Assembly: GCF_024297145.1 (NCBI RefSeq)
Contig: NZ_JANCTC010000001.1
Coordinates: 682,001 to 746,000, forward strand
DNA length: 64,000 nucleotides
Source: Mesorhizobium sp. LMG 17147
Lineage (GTDB): Bacteria > Pseudomonadota > Alphaproteobacteria > Rhizobiales > Rhizobiaceae
Direction of reading: 5' to 3'
The translations under genes were made by a program, and so were the position numbers. Of the stretch, positions 46,051 to 54,740 are shown piece by piece. The notes below the pieces were generated by a model that saw only the letters and a program-made list of their open reading frames with translations, was not told where the DNA came from and did not search any database. Numbering within the stretch: position 1 is the stretch's first letter; each line of letters starts with the position of its first letter.

Positions 46051-48273
46051 ATGATGAGCTACACCAATTTCACCCTCGACATCGACGCCGACGGCATTGC
46101 GCTGGTCACCTGGAACATGCCGGACCGTTCGATGAACGTCTTCACCGAGGAGGTGATGCGCGAACTGAACGCCATCGTCGACAAAGTGGCAAGCGATGCA
46201 GTGATAAAGGGCGCGGTGATCACCTCCGGCAAGGATACGTTCTCGGGCGGCGCCGATATCACCATGCTGCAGAAGATGCTGGCGACCTTCGCCGCCGACA
46301 AAGCGAAGGACCCGGAGAAGGCGACCAAGGCGCTGTTCGACAAGGCGGGCGCTATGAATGGCCTGTTCCGTAAACTGGAAACCTCGGGCAAGCCGTGGGT
46401 TTCGGCGATCAACGGCACCTGCATGGGCGGCGCCTTCGAATTGTCGCTCGCCTGCCATGGCCGCGTCGCGGCTGATTCCGACCAGGTGAGGATGGCGCTT
46501 CCGGAAGTGAAGATCGGCATTTTTCCAGGCGCCGGCGGCACCCAGCGCGTGCCGCGGCTGACCGACCAGCAGCAGGCGCTGCAAATGCTGACGTCCGGCC
46601 AGACGCTGTCGCCGCAGAAGGCCAAGTCAATGGGCTTGATCCATGAGATTGCCGAGGCGGACAAGCTGGTCGAAACTGCCAAGGGGATGATCAAGAACGG
46701 CTTGAAACCGGTGGCGCCATGGGATGAAAAGGGCTTCAAGCTGCCCGGCGCTCCGATCTATTCGGTGGCAGGTGCCAATCTGTGGCCGCCGGCTATCGCC
46801 ATTCTGCGCCGCGAGACCTATGGCAATTATCCCGCTGCCGCCGCCATCCTGAAATGCGTCTACGAGGGCCTGCTGGTGCCGTTCGATACCGCCTTGCGGA
46901 TCGAGCAACGCTACTTCACCGAGGTCATGCAGACCAGGGAAGCGGCGGCGATGATCCGCTCATTGTTCGTGTCGCTGCAAGAACTGAACAAGGGCGCTCG
47001 CCGCCCAGCTGGTGTGCCGGAAACGACGTTCAAGAAGATCGGCGTGCTCGGCGCCGGCTTCATGGGCGCCGGCATCGCCTATGTAACGGCCAAGGCCGGC
47101 ATTCCGGTGGTGCTGCTCGACCGCGACATGGAGTCCGCCGCCAAGGGCAAGGCGCATTCCGAGACCCTGATCTCGGATCAGGTGAAGAAGGGCCGTGCCA
47201 AGCCGCAGGACAAGGATCGATTGCTGTCGCTGATTACGCCAACGGCCGATTACGCGGATCTTGCCGGCTGCGATCTTGTGGTCGAGGCGGTGTTCGAGGA
47301 CTCGGCCGTCAAGAAGGATGCCACCGAACAGGCCGAGGCTGTACTCAAGCCGTCGGCGATCTTCGCCTCGAATACGTCGACCATACCGATTACATCGCTG
47401 GCCAGGAATTCGGCGCGGCCGAAGAATTTCATCGGCATCCACTTCTTCTCGCCGGTCGACAAGATGATGTTGGTCGAGATCATCCTCGGCAAGAAAACCG
47501 GCGACAAGGCGCTGGCCACCGCGATCGACTTTGTCCGCGCCATCAAGAAGACGCCGATCGTCGTCAACGATACGCGCGGTTTTTACGTCAATCGCTGCGT
47601 ACTGCGCTACATGTCGGAAGCCTACAAGATGCTGATCGAAGGTGTTCCGGCGCCGATGATCGAGAATGCGGCGAAAGCCGCTGGCATGCCGGTCGGTCCT
47701 CTGGCGTTGACCGACGAGACGGCGATCGACCTTGCCCAGAAGATCATGAAGCAGACCATGCGCGACCTCGGCGACAAGGCGGTCGATCCGAAGCAGATGG
47801 CGCTGATCAACACGATGGTCGACACACATGGTCGCTTGGGCCGTAAGAACAGCAAGGGCTTCTATGACTATCCGGCAAAACCGGCAAAGAAGAAGCTGTG
47901 GCCAGGCCTCAGGGACCTCTACCCGCAGCTGTCGCCGGAGCAGGTCGACTATGAGGAACTGAAGCAGCGGCTGCTGGTCACCATCGCGCTTGAGGCGGTA
48001 CGGGTGATGGAAGAGGGCATCGTTACCGACCCACGCGAGGCCGATGTCGGCTCGATCCTGGCCTTCGGCTTCGCACCCTATACGGGCGGTGCACTGTCCT
48101 ACATCGACGGCATCAGCGCGAAGAAATTCGTCAAACTCGCCAAGCGCCTGCAGAAGAAATACGGCGCCGAGTTCAAGGCGCCGAAGCTGCTGCTCGACAT
48201 GGCCGAGAAGGGCGAGACCTTCTACGAGCGCTTCGATCCCTATACCAGGAACGAGGCCAAGGAGGCGGCCTGA
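46051..48273 (+). CDS. fadJ: Trifunctional-type enoyl-CoA hydratase/3-hydroxyacyl-CoA dehydrogenase (FadJ-like)
   Basis: A 740-residue fusion. The N-terminal crotonase domain (1-200) has [29 protein letters not shown] and the second Glu in [17 protein letters not shown]. The NAD-binding 3-hydroxyacyl-CoA dehydrogenase domain starts near residue 330 with [13 protein letters not shown], and the HFFSPVDKM motif holds the catalytic His. C-terminal dehydrogenase domains follow. It is the alpha subunit to the thiolase just upstream. ATGs at 46051 and 46054 are equivalent. Confidence 0.95.
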   Translation: MMSYTNFTLDIDADGIALVTWNMPDRSMNVFTEEVMRELNAIVDKVASDAVIKGAVITSGKDTFSGGADITMLQKMLATFAADKAKDPEKATKALFDKAGAMNGLFRKLETSGKPWVSAINGTCMGGAFELSLACHGRVAADSDQVRMALPEVKIGIFPGAGGTQRVPRLTDQQQALQMLTSGQTLSPQKAKSMGLIHEIAEADKLVETAKGMIKNGLKPVAPWDEKGFKLPGAPIYSVAGANLWPPAIAILRRETYGNYPAAAAILKCVYEGLLVPFDTALRIEQRYFTEVMQTREAAAMIRSLFVSLQELNKGARRPAGVPETTFKKIGVLGAGFMGAGIAYVTAKAGIPVVLLDRDMESAAKGKAHSETLISDQVKKGRAKPQDKDRLLSLITPTADYADLAGCDLVVEAVFEDSAVKKDATEQAEAVLKPSAIFASNTSTIPITSLARNSARPKNFIGIHFFSPVDKMMLVEIILGKKTGDKALATAIDFVRAIKKTPIVVNDTRGFYVNRCVLRYMSEAYKMLIEGVPAPMIENAAKAAGMPVGPLALTDETAIDLAQKIMKQTMRDLGDKAVDPKQMALINTMVDTHGRLGRKNSKGFYDYPAKPAKKKLWPGLRDLYPQLSPEQVDYEELKQRLLVTIALEAVRVMEEGIVTDPREADVGSILAFGFAPYTGGALSYIDGISAKKFVKLAKRLQKKYGAEFKAPKLLLDMAEKGETFYERFDPYTRNEAKEAA

Positions 48274-48354
48274 CGCCGTCTCCGGCGGTGGACAAGATGG
48301 CGGCCAAGGGGTAGAACAGCGAAGGTATTTTTTCCTGTTTCGAAGGAGAGCAAG

Positions 48355-48999
48355 GTGCTCTCGCACGACCGCGTTTGGGCCGCCATCGACGCTCTTGCCG
48401 AGCGTTATTCGCTTTCGGCCTCCGGACTGGCCAGGCGCGCTGGCCTCGACTCGACCGCCTTCAACAAATCGAAGCGGCTGTCCTCAGATGGGCGGCCCCG
48501 CTGGCCGTCGACCGAATCGCTGGCCAAGATCATCGAGGCGACCGGCGCCTCGCTGGATGAATTTGCAGGGCTGGTCGAAGGCCGGGGTAATTCCGGCGCA
48601 CTGCCCGTGCAGAAATCGTCGGTGCCGCTGCTTGGCTTCGCCCAGGCGGGCGCCGGTGGCTTCTTCGACGATGCCGGGTTTCCGGCGGGGCAGGGATGGG
48701 ACCTGATCGAATTGCCGGCACGGGCAACCGAAACCTCCTATGCGTTGAAGGTCCAGGGCGATTCCATGCTGCCGCTCTACCGCAATGGCGATGTCCTCAT
48801 CGTCGAGCCGGGAGCTACCATACGAAAGGGCGATCGCGTCGTCGTCAAGACCAATGCCGGCGAGGTGATGGCCAAGGTGCTCGACCGCCAGACACCGAAG
48901 TCGATCACGCTGGTCTCCCTCAATCCCGATCACCCGGACCGCGACATCCCCATGCGCGATGTCGAATGGGTGGCGCGGATTGTCTGGGCAAGCCAGTAG
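48355..48999 (+). CDS. S24-type (LexA/CI-like) HTH repressor
   Basis: A 214-residue protein with an N-terminal HTH (about 10-75, SASGLARRAGLDSTAFNKSK) and a C-terminal S24 protease domain. The catalytic dyad can be placed at Ser137 (QGDSMLPLY) and Lys174 (GEVMAKVL). An Ala98-Gly99 bond upstream is a candidate autocleavage site. The start is GTG with GAAGGAGAG before it. It resembles phage CI repressors, yet no other phage gene is nearby. It may respond to RecA or stress; targets unknown. Confidence 0.88.
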   Translation: MLSHDRVWAAIDALAERYSLSASGLARRAGLDSTAFNKSKRLSSDGRPRWPSTESLAKIIEATGASLDEFAGLVEGRGNSGALPVQKSSVPLLGFAQAGAGGFFDDAGFPAGQGWDLIELPARATETSYALKVQGDSMLPLYRNGDVLIVEPGATIRKGDRVVVKTNAGEVMAKVLDRQTPKSITLVSLNPDHPDRDIPMRDVEWVARIVWASQ

Positions 49000-49010
49000 G
49001 CGCGGGGCCG

Positions 49011-49850
49011 GTGCGTCTGCCTCACCTTGCCTTGGCTGTTCTGGCGATCCCGGCGATGGCCACGGCAATTGTCGCCGGCGGCCGCGCCGTCCAGAGCGAA
49101 AGCGGCGGCCCCTGGGAACAAATCCAGGTCGGCGCCGAACCGCAGCCCGCCGCGCCGGCTACGTCGGCCATCCCGAAGCCAGTGCCGGCCAAGCAGGCGG
49201 CGCATTCGAGGGCAATCGATCCAGAAATCGTGGTGCCGCCGCAGCTCGGTTCCAACGAGCTTGAACGGATAGAGCCGCGCGCCCCGCTGAGCGATCTGGC
49301 ATTGGCCGGACCGCCCAAGCCGCCAAAAACGAAAATGCCCGACGACTGGAAAGGCACGAAACTATTCCAGCCCGTCGCGTCGGCGGCCGGGGTCATCGAA
49401 GCAAAAGGCTATTCGATTGCGGTTTCCGGTATCGACATCGTCAAGCAGGAGGAGACTTGCACCGACGGCGGCGAGTCCTGGAATTGCGGCATTCGGGCGC
49501 GAACGGCCTTCCGCGCCTTTCTCCGCAGTCGTGCGGTGGTCTGTGCCGTGCCGCCCGAAGGCGGTCGTGATCTGATCGCCGCCGAGTGTCGGATCGGCAA
49601 TCAGGATATCGGCCAATGGCTGGTCGAAAATGGCTGGGCGCGCGCCGCCAAGGGCGGCCCTTACGTAGAAGCCGGCGAGAAGGCGCGTGCAGCAAAAAAA
49701 GGCGTCTTCGGGCCGGCGCCGAGCGTTTCAGGCCTGCCGCCGCTCCCGGCTGCTGCGTCGCGATCCGCGCCTGTAGCGCCTAGCTCGATCCTGGAGGAGC
49801 AGGACGGCGCTCTCATGCCGCCAGCTGACCAGCCAGCGCCCGCTGAATGA
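49011..49850 (+). CDS. Exported thermonuclease-like (SNase-fold) protein
   Basis: A 279-residue protein with a hydrophobic signal ([19 protein letters not shown], residues 7-25), a Pro-rich linker and a C-terminal SNase-like domain from about residue 125 to 235 ([16 protein letters not shown] near its end). Active-site Arg/Glu residues of staphylococcal nuclease could not be assigned with confidence, so catalysis is unproven. The start is GTG, 11 bp after the repressor stop, suggesting cotranscription. Its last 38 bp overlap the end of lysK on the opposite strand. Confidence 0.75.
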   Translation: MRLPHLALAVLAIPAMATAIVAGGRAVQSESGGPWEQIQVGAEPQPAAPATSAIPKPVPAKQAAHSRAIDPEIVVPPQLGSNELERIEPRAPLSDLALAGPPKPPKTKMPDDWKGTKLFQPVASAAGVIEAKGYSIAVSGIDIVKQEETCTDGGESWNCGIRARTAFRAFLRSRAVVCAVPPEGGRDLIAAECRIGNQDIGQWLVENGWARAAKGGPYVEAGEKARAAKKGVFGPAPSVSGLPPLPAAASRSAPVAPSSILEEQDGALMPPADQPAPAE

Positions 49851-51468
49851 GCTCACGCGTTTCGGCGATGCCGTAGAGCGCGGCGAAGGAGCCGAAGCGC
49901 GGCCCGCGTTCCTGACCTATCAGCACCTGATAGATCATCTGGAAGAAGGCGACGGAGACACCGGGTCCGCCCTCCGGGCTCTGCTTGGAATGATCCTGGT
50001 AGCGCTCAATCTTGCGCGCAACATTGAGGGCAGCGTTCTGGATCGCCTCGCTGTCGGCATTAGCCGGCAGCGCGGCGAGCGCTTCCGAAAGCTTGGTCAG
50101 CGCCTCGCGCTCGACCGCGTCGGCGGCACGATACACTTTCGCCGGCTTCACGAAATCGTCGAAATAGCGGATGGCATATTCGGCCAGCCGGTCGAGCTCG
50201 GGATGGGTCGTCGGCGTCACACCCGGCGCGTGGCGCGAAATGAAACCCCACAGCACGCTCCTGTTTTGGGCATTCGAGGCGCTGACCAGGTTGAGCAGCA
50301 GCGAGAACGGAACCGGCAGGTCGACTGCCGGGGGATTGCCGTCATGCATGTGCCAGACCGGATTGCCCAGCCGCTCCTTCCAGTCCTGCCTCTGATAGGC
50401 AGAGAGGAACGTATAATACTCGTCCACTGCCTTCGGGATAACGTCGAAATAAAGCTTCTTCGCGGTTCGCGGGCGCTGGAACATATAAAGGCTAAGACTC
50501 TCGGTCGGCGCGTAAGTTAGCCACTCGTCGATGGTTAGCCCATTGCCCTTCGACTTCGAGATCTTCTGGCCATGCTCATCGAGGAACAGCTCATAATTGA
50601 AGCCCTCCGGCGCCGGAGCATCGAGCGCGCGGCAAATCTGCCCGGCGAGCTTGACGGAATCGATCAGATCCTTGCCGGACATCTCGTAATCGACGCCGAG
50701 TGCTGCCCAGCGCATCGCCCAATCGGGCTTCCATTGCAGCTTGGCATGACCGCCGGTCACCGGCGTCTCGAAGCGCTCGCCGGTGTCCGGATCGCGCCAC
50801 ACTATGGTGCCGGCGTCGAGCTTGCGCTCGTCGATCGCGACTTGCATGACGATCCCGGTGTTGGGATGGATCGGCAGAAAGGGCGAATAACTCAGCGCCC
50901 GTTCCTCGCGCAGCGACGGCAGCATAATTGCCATCACCTTATCAAAGCGCTCGAGCATCTTGAGCAGCGTCGCGTCGAAGCGGCCGGAAGTATAATAGTC
51001 GGTCGAGGAAGCGAATTCGTAATCGAAGCCGAAACGGTCGAGGAAAGCGCGCAGCCGTGCGTTATTGGCGGCGCCGAACGACGGATACTCATTGGAGAAA
51101 GGGTCCGGTATCCTGGTCAGCGGCTTGCCGAGATAGGCGCGCAGCATGTCCTTGTTAGGCACATTGTCCGGCACCTTGCGCAATCCGTCCATGTCGTCGG
51201 AGAAGCACAGCAGTCGCGTCTTGACCTTGTCTTCAGTCAGCACGCGGAAGGCGTGGCGCACCATAGATGTGCGCGCCACCTCGCCGAACGTGCCGATATG
51301 CGGCAGGCCGGACGGGCCGTAGCCGGTCTCAAACAGCACCGTTTCCGGGTAGCCGCCGATCGCGTAGCGAGCGACGATCTTTTTCGCTTCCTCGAACGGC
51401 CACGCCTTGCTTTCGGCGGCGGCGGTGAGGACTTCCGGACTGAGATCGATCGGCTGTTGTTCGGCCAT
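49813..51468 (-). CDS. lysK: Class I lysyl-tRNA synthetase
   Basis: A 551-residue class I LysRS, the archaeal-type enzyme used by most alphaproteobacteria in place of the class II LysS. The HIGH-type signature PHIGT is at 56-60 and the KMSKS equivalent KISKSKGNG lies near residue 290. A helical anticodon-binding C-terminus follows. The ATG at 51468 ([10 protein letters not shown]) has an AGGAA site; the longer frame is rejected. It is convergent with and overlaps the thermonuclease-like gene. Confidence 0.96.
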   Translation of the reverse strand: MAEQQPIDLSPEVLTAAAESKAWPFEEAKKIVARYAIGGYPETVLFETGYGPSGLPHIGTFGEVARTSMVRHAFRVLTEDKVKTRLLCFSDDMDGLRKVPDNVPNKDMLRAYLGKPLTRIPDPFSNEYPSFGAANNARLRAFLDRFGFDYEFASSTDYYTSGRFDATLLKMLERFDKVMAIMLPSLREERALSYSPFLPIHPNTGIVMQVAIDERKLDAGTIVWRDPDTGERFETPVTGGHAKLQWKPDWAMRWAALGVDYEMSGKDLIDSVKLAGQICRALDAPAPEGFNYELFLDEHGQKISKSKGNGLTIDEWLTYAPTESLSLYMFQRPRTAKKLYFDVIPKAVDEYYTFLSAYQRQDWKERLGNPVWHMHDGNPPAVDLPVPFSLLLNLVSASNAQNRSVLWGFISRHAPGVTPTTHPELDRLAEYAIRYFDDFVKPAKVYRAADAVEREALTKLSEALAALPANADSEAIQNAALNVARKIERYQDHSKQSPEGGPGVSVAFFQMIYQVLIGQERGPRFGSFAALYGIAETRELIQRALAGQLAA

Positions 51469-51514
51469 GATGCTATTCCTGCAACTTGCCGGCATCCATG
51501 CCGACAGCCGCATG

Positions 51515-51575
51515 CTCTAGACCATGATCCCGAAAAGTGGAACCCGGTTTCAGGGCAGGACCGCGATCAGGCAAG
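51515..51575. repeat. Short rhizobial intergenic palindrome-like element
   Basis: ACCATGATCCCGAAAAGTGG followed by AACCCGGTTT and a GATCAGGC end resembles a short element found between many rhizobial genes (GATCCCGAAAAGTGG...GGTTTTCGG...GATCATG from memory). It is degenerate here. The rest of the 51469-51715 gap shows nothing else recognisable apart from the terB ribosome-binding site (AAGGAG). Confidence 0.5.
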
Positions 51576-51715
51576 AAGATTAAGAGCTCCCGTCCCAATT
51601 AGTCGGGATGGATCAAGTTCCAAGGCGTGACCGGAGCGCCAACGATCGCCGCTCTTTTTCCTTGCGGCGCCGGTCTCTCGTTCCTAACTTCGGGACCCAT
51701 CTCAAGGAGTTCTAA

Positions 51716-52126
51716 ATGCCTTTGTCGCCGCACGAAGCCATGATCTACCTGATGGTCATCACCTCGGCGTCGGACCGCGACATGACCGACATCGAACTGG
51801 CGCGGATCGGCGACGTCGTTCGATCCTGGCCGGTGTTTGAGGATTTCAACCAGGAGCGGCTGGTCGATGTCGCTCAGGCCTGCCAGGAAATGCTGCAGGA
51901 AAAGGACGGGCTGGAGGGCGTCCTGGCGCGTGTCGCCAAGGCGCTTCCGGAACGCTTGCGTGACACCGCCTATGCCGCCGCCTTCGAGGTTGCGGCCGTC
52001 GATCTCGAAATGCGCCTGGAGGAGGTGCGCGTGCTGCAGCTCGTCCGCCGGGAACTCGATCTCGATGCGCTGACGGTCGCCGCCATCGCGCGAGCCGCCA
52101 AGGCGCGCCTTCGCACGCTGACCTGA
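51716..52126 (+). CDS. TerB-like tellurite-resistance-family protein
   Basis: A 136-residue all-helical acidic protein. The segment YLMVITSASDRDMTDIELARIGD (about residues 11-33) with acidic residues resembles the TerB metal-binding fold. Such small TerB proteins are common and not proof of tellurite resistance; no other ter genes are nearby. A strong AAGGAG site precedes the ATG. It converges on the solute-binding protein gene with 8 bp between stops. Confidence 0.8.
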   Translation: MPLSPHEAMIYLMVITSASDRDMTDIELARIGDVVRSWPVFEDFNQERLVDVAQACQEMLQEKDGLEGVLARVAKALPERLRDTAYAAAFEVAAVDLEMRLEEVRVLQLVRRELDLDALTVAAIARAAKARLRTLT

Positions 52127-52134
52127 GCCGGCAG

Positions 52135-52986
52135 TCAGAAAAAGCTGACCGGAAAATAGCGAAGATAAAACTCGGCGAACGTACCTTTCACCGAAATTTC
52201 CTGCAGCGCGTAGTCGAAAGCGGCGGCCAGTGCCGGGTCGTCGGCCCTGGTGGCGATCGCCATGCCCGAGCCAAGGTATTCGGGTGCCAGATAGGGGCCG
52301 CCGGCAAAGCGGCAACAGCCAGCCGCATCGGAGCCGCCGAGCCAGAAGGCGAAACGCATGCCGTCGCCGAAGGCGGCGTCGATCTTGCCGGCTTTCAGCT
52401 TGCCATAAAGCTCCTCCGGCTTTGCGAAGGGGACGATTTGGACGTCGCCGAAATAAGTGCGCAGCATTCGCTCATGCGCGGAATCGGCTATCACGCCGAC
52501 ACGTTTACTGCGCAGCCTGTCGAACATTGGTTCGGTCAGCGCCTGTGTCTTCAGCATGATGAAGCGTGCCGGAAATTGCAGGTAGGGGCGTGAGAATGCG
52601 TATTTCGACCGCGACTCCGGCGTCGCGGCGATGCCGGCAATGATCGCTTCGCCTTCGCCTTTCCCGAGCGCACCTTCGAGCTCGGCCCAGGGCAGCGCCT
52701 GGATCTGGCATTTTTCGGCAATGCCGAGCTCGGCGCAGATGGCGCGCGCCAGGTCGACATGGAAGCCCGACAGCCGGCCTGCCCCATCGAGGAAATTGAA
52801 CGGCGGGAAATCCGTGGTGGTCAGGAATCGCAGCCGCGGCAGCATCGAAAGGTCCGGCTTTGGCAGCCGCTCCTTGGCGTCCCAAAACACCGGCACCTGC
52901 GGCTCCGCGGCGAGCGCATCAGCCGCAAGCGATTGCGCTCCGATCAATATCGAGATCAATGAAATGGATATGCGCCGAAACGCCAC
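52135..52986 (-). CDS. Orphan periplasmic solute-binding protein (family 3)
   Basis: A 283-residue protein with a signal peptide (cleavage near ALAAEPQ, residue 27) and a bacterial extracellular solute-binding family 3 fold: TTTDFPPFNFLDGAGRLSGF (ligand-binding start), then VDLARAICAELG, and KSKYAFSRPYL-like and VGVIADSAHE segments. These usually bind amino acids. No permease or ATPase gene is adjacent, so it either works with a distant transporter or has a sensing role. It is divergent from the luxR gene; two direct repeats lie just upstream. Confidence 0.9.
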   Translation of the reverse strand: MAFRRISISLISILIGAQSLAADALAAEPQVPVFWDAKERLPKPDLSMLPRLRFLTTTDFPPFNFLDGAGRLSGFHVDLARAICAELGIAEKCQIQALPWAELEGALGKGEGEAIIAGIAATPESRSKYAFSRPYLQFPARFIMLKTQALTEPMFDRLRSKRVGVIADSAHERMLRTYFGDVQIVPFAKPEELYGKLKAGKIDAAFGDGMRFAFWLGGSDAAGCCRFAGGPYLAPEYLGSGMAIATRADDPALAAAFDYALQEISVKGTFAEFYLRYFPVSFF

Positions 52987-53019
52987 GCGACGACTCCGTC
53001 CGGTCTTGCCCCGGCTTTA

Positions 53020-53058
53020 GTACGAAATAACACAGTTTTTTGTACGAAAATAACACAG
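53020..53058. repeat. Two direct repeats upstream of the solute-binding protein gene
   Basis: GTACGAAATAACACAG (53020-53035) and GTACGAAAATAACACAG (53042-53058) are repeated with a 22-bp period, i.e. two helical turns, 35-70 bp upstream of the solute-binding protein start and about 200 bp upstream of luxR. Spacing on one face of the helix suggests an operator. The remainder of the 52987-53257 region has no other recognisable element. Confidence 0.65.
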
Positions 53059-53257
53059 GCACAACGGTTTTTGGTTTCATCGTGACGATTTAGGGATATT
53101 GTTTAGTGAGTTTGCAAATGACTGTGTGATGCCGGCTGAAGAGGAGCGGTAGGGCGCACAAAGGGAGCAGCTTTGCAGTCCGGGGTTGATGGCATAGTGC
53201 GGGTTGATCACTGCCATTGGTCTCAAGAGCGGAAGGCAACATGGGGTAGATGTTGCG

Positions 53258-53989
53258 ATGGGTCATTTCGATCGTACCCTGGAGTTGATAGATCAGTTGC
53301 AGCACGCCGGTACAGCGGCCGCCGTCTGCGAAAAGCTACTGGGGGTAACAAGCGGGTTCGGGCTGACGGCGCTGATGGCCGGGACGGTTCCGCAACCCGG
53401 TACGCCGAGAAACCGGCAAAAGGACCATGTGCTGCTTTGCGACTGGCCGGCTGAATGGCTTGAGCGCTACGTTGCGCGCAACTACGTCGATCACGATCCA
53501 GTCGTCAGTCACATGAAGCAGCTTCAAGCGCCATTCCAGTGGCGGGAAGCGTCTCAGGGCATCCGTATCGGCAAGAGCGGCGGCGATGTCATGGGTGACG
53601 CCGGTGAATTCAAGCTGCGCGACGGGTTGGCCTTCCCGCTGATCACGCTCGATGGCCAGATCGTCATGGTGTCGCTAGGCGGCGAGGCTGTCGAATTGTC
53701 GGGCGCCGAATTCGGGCTTGTGTCGCTGGTCTCGACTTATGCGATTGGCCGCGCCATGCAGCTCCACACTATGGCGGGCAAAACCATCGACCATGTCGAA
53801 TTGACGCCGCGTGAGCGCGAATGCCTGCAATGGGCCGCCGTTGGCAAGTCCGAATGGGAGATTTCACAAATTCTCGGCATTTCTGAACACACGTCAGAGA
53901 AACACCTTCTTAACGCCAAAAGCAAACTCGGTGCCGTCAACCGGGTCCAGGCCGTCGCGGAAGCGATAAGGCGCGGCTATATTAACTAG
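53258..53989 (+). CDS. LuxR-family acyl-homoserine-lactone receptor
   Basis: A 243-residue quorum-sensing regulator. The N-terminal autoinducer-binding domain (about 1-160) has W/Y-rich segments (CDWPAEWLERYVARNYVDHD) and the family motif region LRDGLAFPL. The C-terminal LuxR HTH (about 175-240) has LTPRERECLQWAA and SEWEISQILGISEHTSEKH. ATG at 53258 is chosen; a TTG 18 codons upstream is in frame. It lies directly upstream of luxI in the same direction, so it is very likely the cognate receptor. A 14-bp palindrome in the gap is a likely binding site. Confidence 0.9.
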   Translation: MGHFDRTLELIDQLQHAGTAAAVCEKLLGVTSGFGLTALMAGTVPQPGTPRNRQKDHVLLCDWPAEWLERYVARNYVDHDPVVSHMKQLQAPFQWREASQGIRIGKSGGDVMGDAGEFKLRDGLAFPLITLDGQIVMVSLGGEAVELSGAEFGLVSLVSTYAIGRAMQLHTMAGKTIDHVELTPRERECLQWAAVGKSEWEISQILGISEHTSEKHLLNAKSKLGAVNRVQAVAEAIRRGYIN

Positions 53990-54008
53990 GTCGGCCGCGC
54001 CGGCCTAG
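53986..54008 (+). terminator. Hairpin overlapping the luxR stop codon
   Basis: CTAGGTCGGC pairs with GCCGGCCTAG (one G-T wobble) around a 3-nt loop and includes the luxR stop. No T-run follows on the plus strand, so it may stabilise the 3' end or give weak termination between luxR and luxI. Confidence 0.4.
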
Positions 54009-54019
54009 AAATTCTTGCC

Positions 54020-54033
54020 TACGCGATCGCGTA
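54020..54033 (+). promoter_or_regulatory. Perfect 14-bp palindrome upstream of luxI (candidate lux box)
   Basis: TACGCGATCGCGTA is a perfect inverted repeat lying 53 bp before the luxI ATG. Its position fits a LuxR-type operator overlapping the -35 region of the luxI promoter, which would give positive feedback. Confidence 0.6.
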
Positions 54034-54086
54034 ATTTTTTCGGGGAAGCACGGCCGTATCTTCCTATTGAAACTAGGAGACGGCAA

Positions 54087-54725
54087 ATGCTTTTTTCCCT
54101 CACGACCCAGGAATTGATGGAACGGCCCGACCTCTGGGAGGCAGTTCATCGTTTGCGTTACAGAGTTTTCGTCGAAGAGATGGGATGGACCGATCTGCAG
54201 CGCCCCGACGGCCTCGAGATCGATCAATTCGACCACGACGAGGCAGTGCACCAGATCGTCATCCGCAATGGCGAGCTCGCCGGTTACCAGCGGATGTTGC
54301 CGACGACTCGGGCACATCTTCTAACCGATGTGCTGGCGGACCTTTATGAGGGAACCCCACCGTCGGGCCCGAATGTCTATGAACTGACCCGCTATGCGGT
54401 TGCACCGGGGTTCCGCGACGGCCGGCGCGGCGTGTCGACGGTCGGCACGGAGCTGATCGCCGGCTTCGTCGAGTGGGGTCTGAAGCGCAACGTCAACCAG
54501 GTTATCATCGAATTCGAGCCGATGTGGGTGCTTCGCGCGCTGCAGCTGCATTTCCTGGCAACGCCGCTCGGTTACCAGCGTACCTATGGCAACCAGCAGG
54601 TGGTTGCCACACTGCTCACCTTCAACGAGCACACGCTCGACGTGGTGCGTTCGCGCCGCAACCACTTTGCGCCGGTGCTGGCCAGAGGGTACCCGGACAT
54701 GCTCGGACAGCGACGCGCCTCGTGA
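54087..54725 (+). CDS. LuxI-family acyl-homoserine-lactone synthase
   Basis: A 212-residue AHL synthase joining an acyl group to S-adenosylmethionine. All invariant LuxI residues can be placed: Arg24, Phe28, Trp34, Asp46, Asp49, Arg69, Glu99 and Arg102. By rough alignment, the residue that is Thr in 3-oxo-AHL synthases is Ile here (NQVIIEFEP), hinting at a chain without a 3-oxo group. AGGAGACGGCAA precedes the ATG at 54087; a longer frame is rejected. A crotonase gene follows after 15 bp, so acyl-chain tailoring is likely. The product cannot be read from sequence. Confidence 0.93.
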   Translation: MLFSLTTQELMERPDLWEAVHRLRYRVFVEEMGWTDLQRPDGLEIDQFDHDEAVHQIVIRNGELAGYQRMLPTTRAHLLTDVLADLYEGTPPSGPNVYELTRYAVAPGFRDGRRGVSTVGTELIAGFVEWGLKRNVNQVIIEFEPMWVLRALQLHFLATPLGYQRTYGNQQVVATLLTFNEHTLDVVRSRRNHFAPVLARGYPDMLGQRRAS

Positions 54726-54740
54726 GATTGGAGAGAGGCC

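Noticed and set aside
45190..46584. A 464-codon minus-strand frame opposite the thiolase and fadJ genes
   Set aside because: Antisense to two well-supported genes and without domain features.
46960..48366. A 468-codon minus-strand frame opposite fadJ
   Set aside because: Antisense shadow; the plus-strand protein has full catalytic motifs.
48355..48999. Prophage remnant
   Set aside because: A single CI-like repressor without integrase, structural or lysis genes is not enough.
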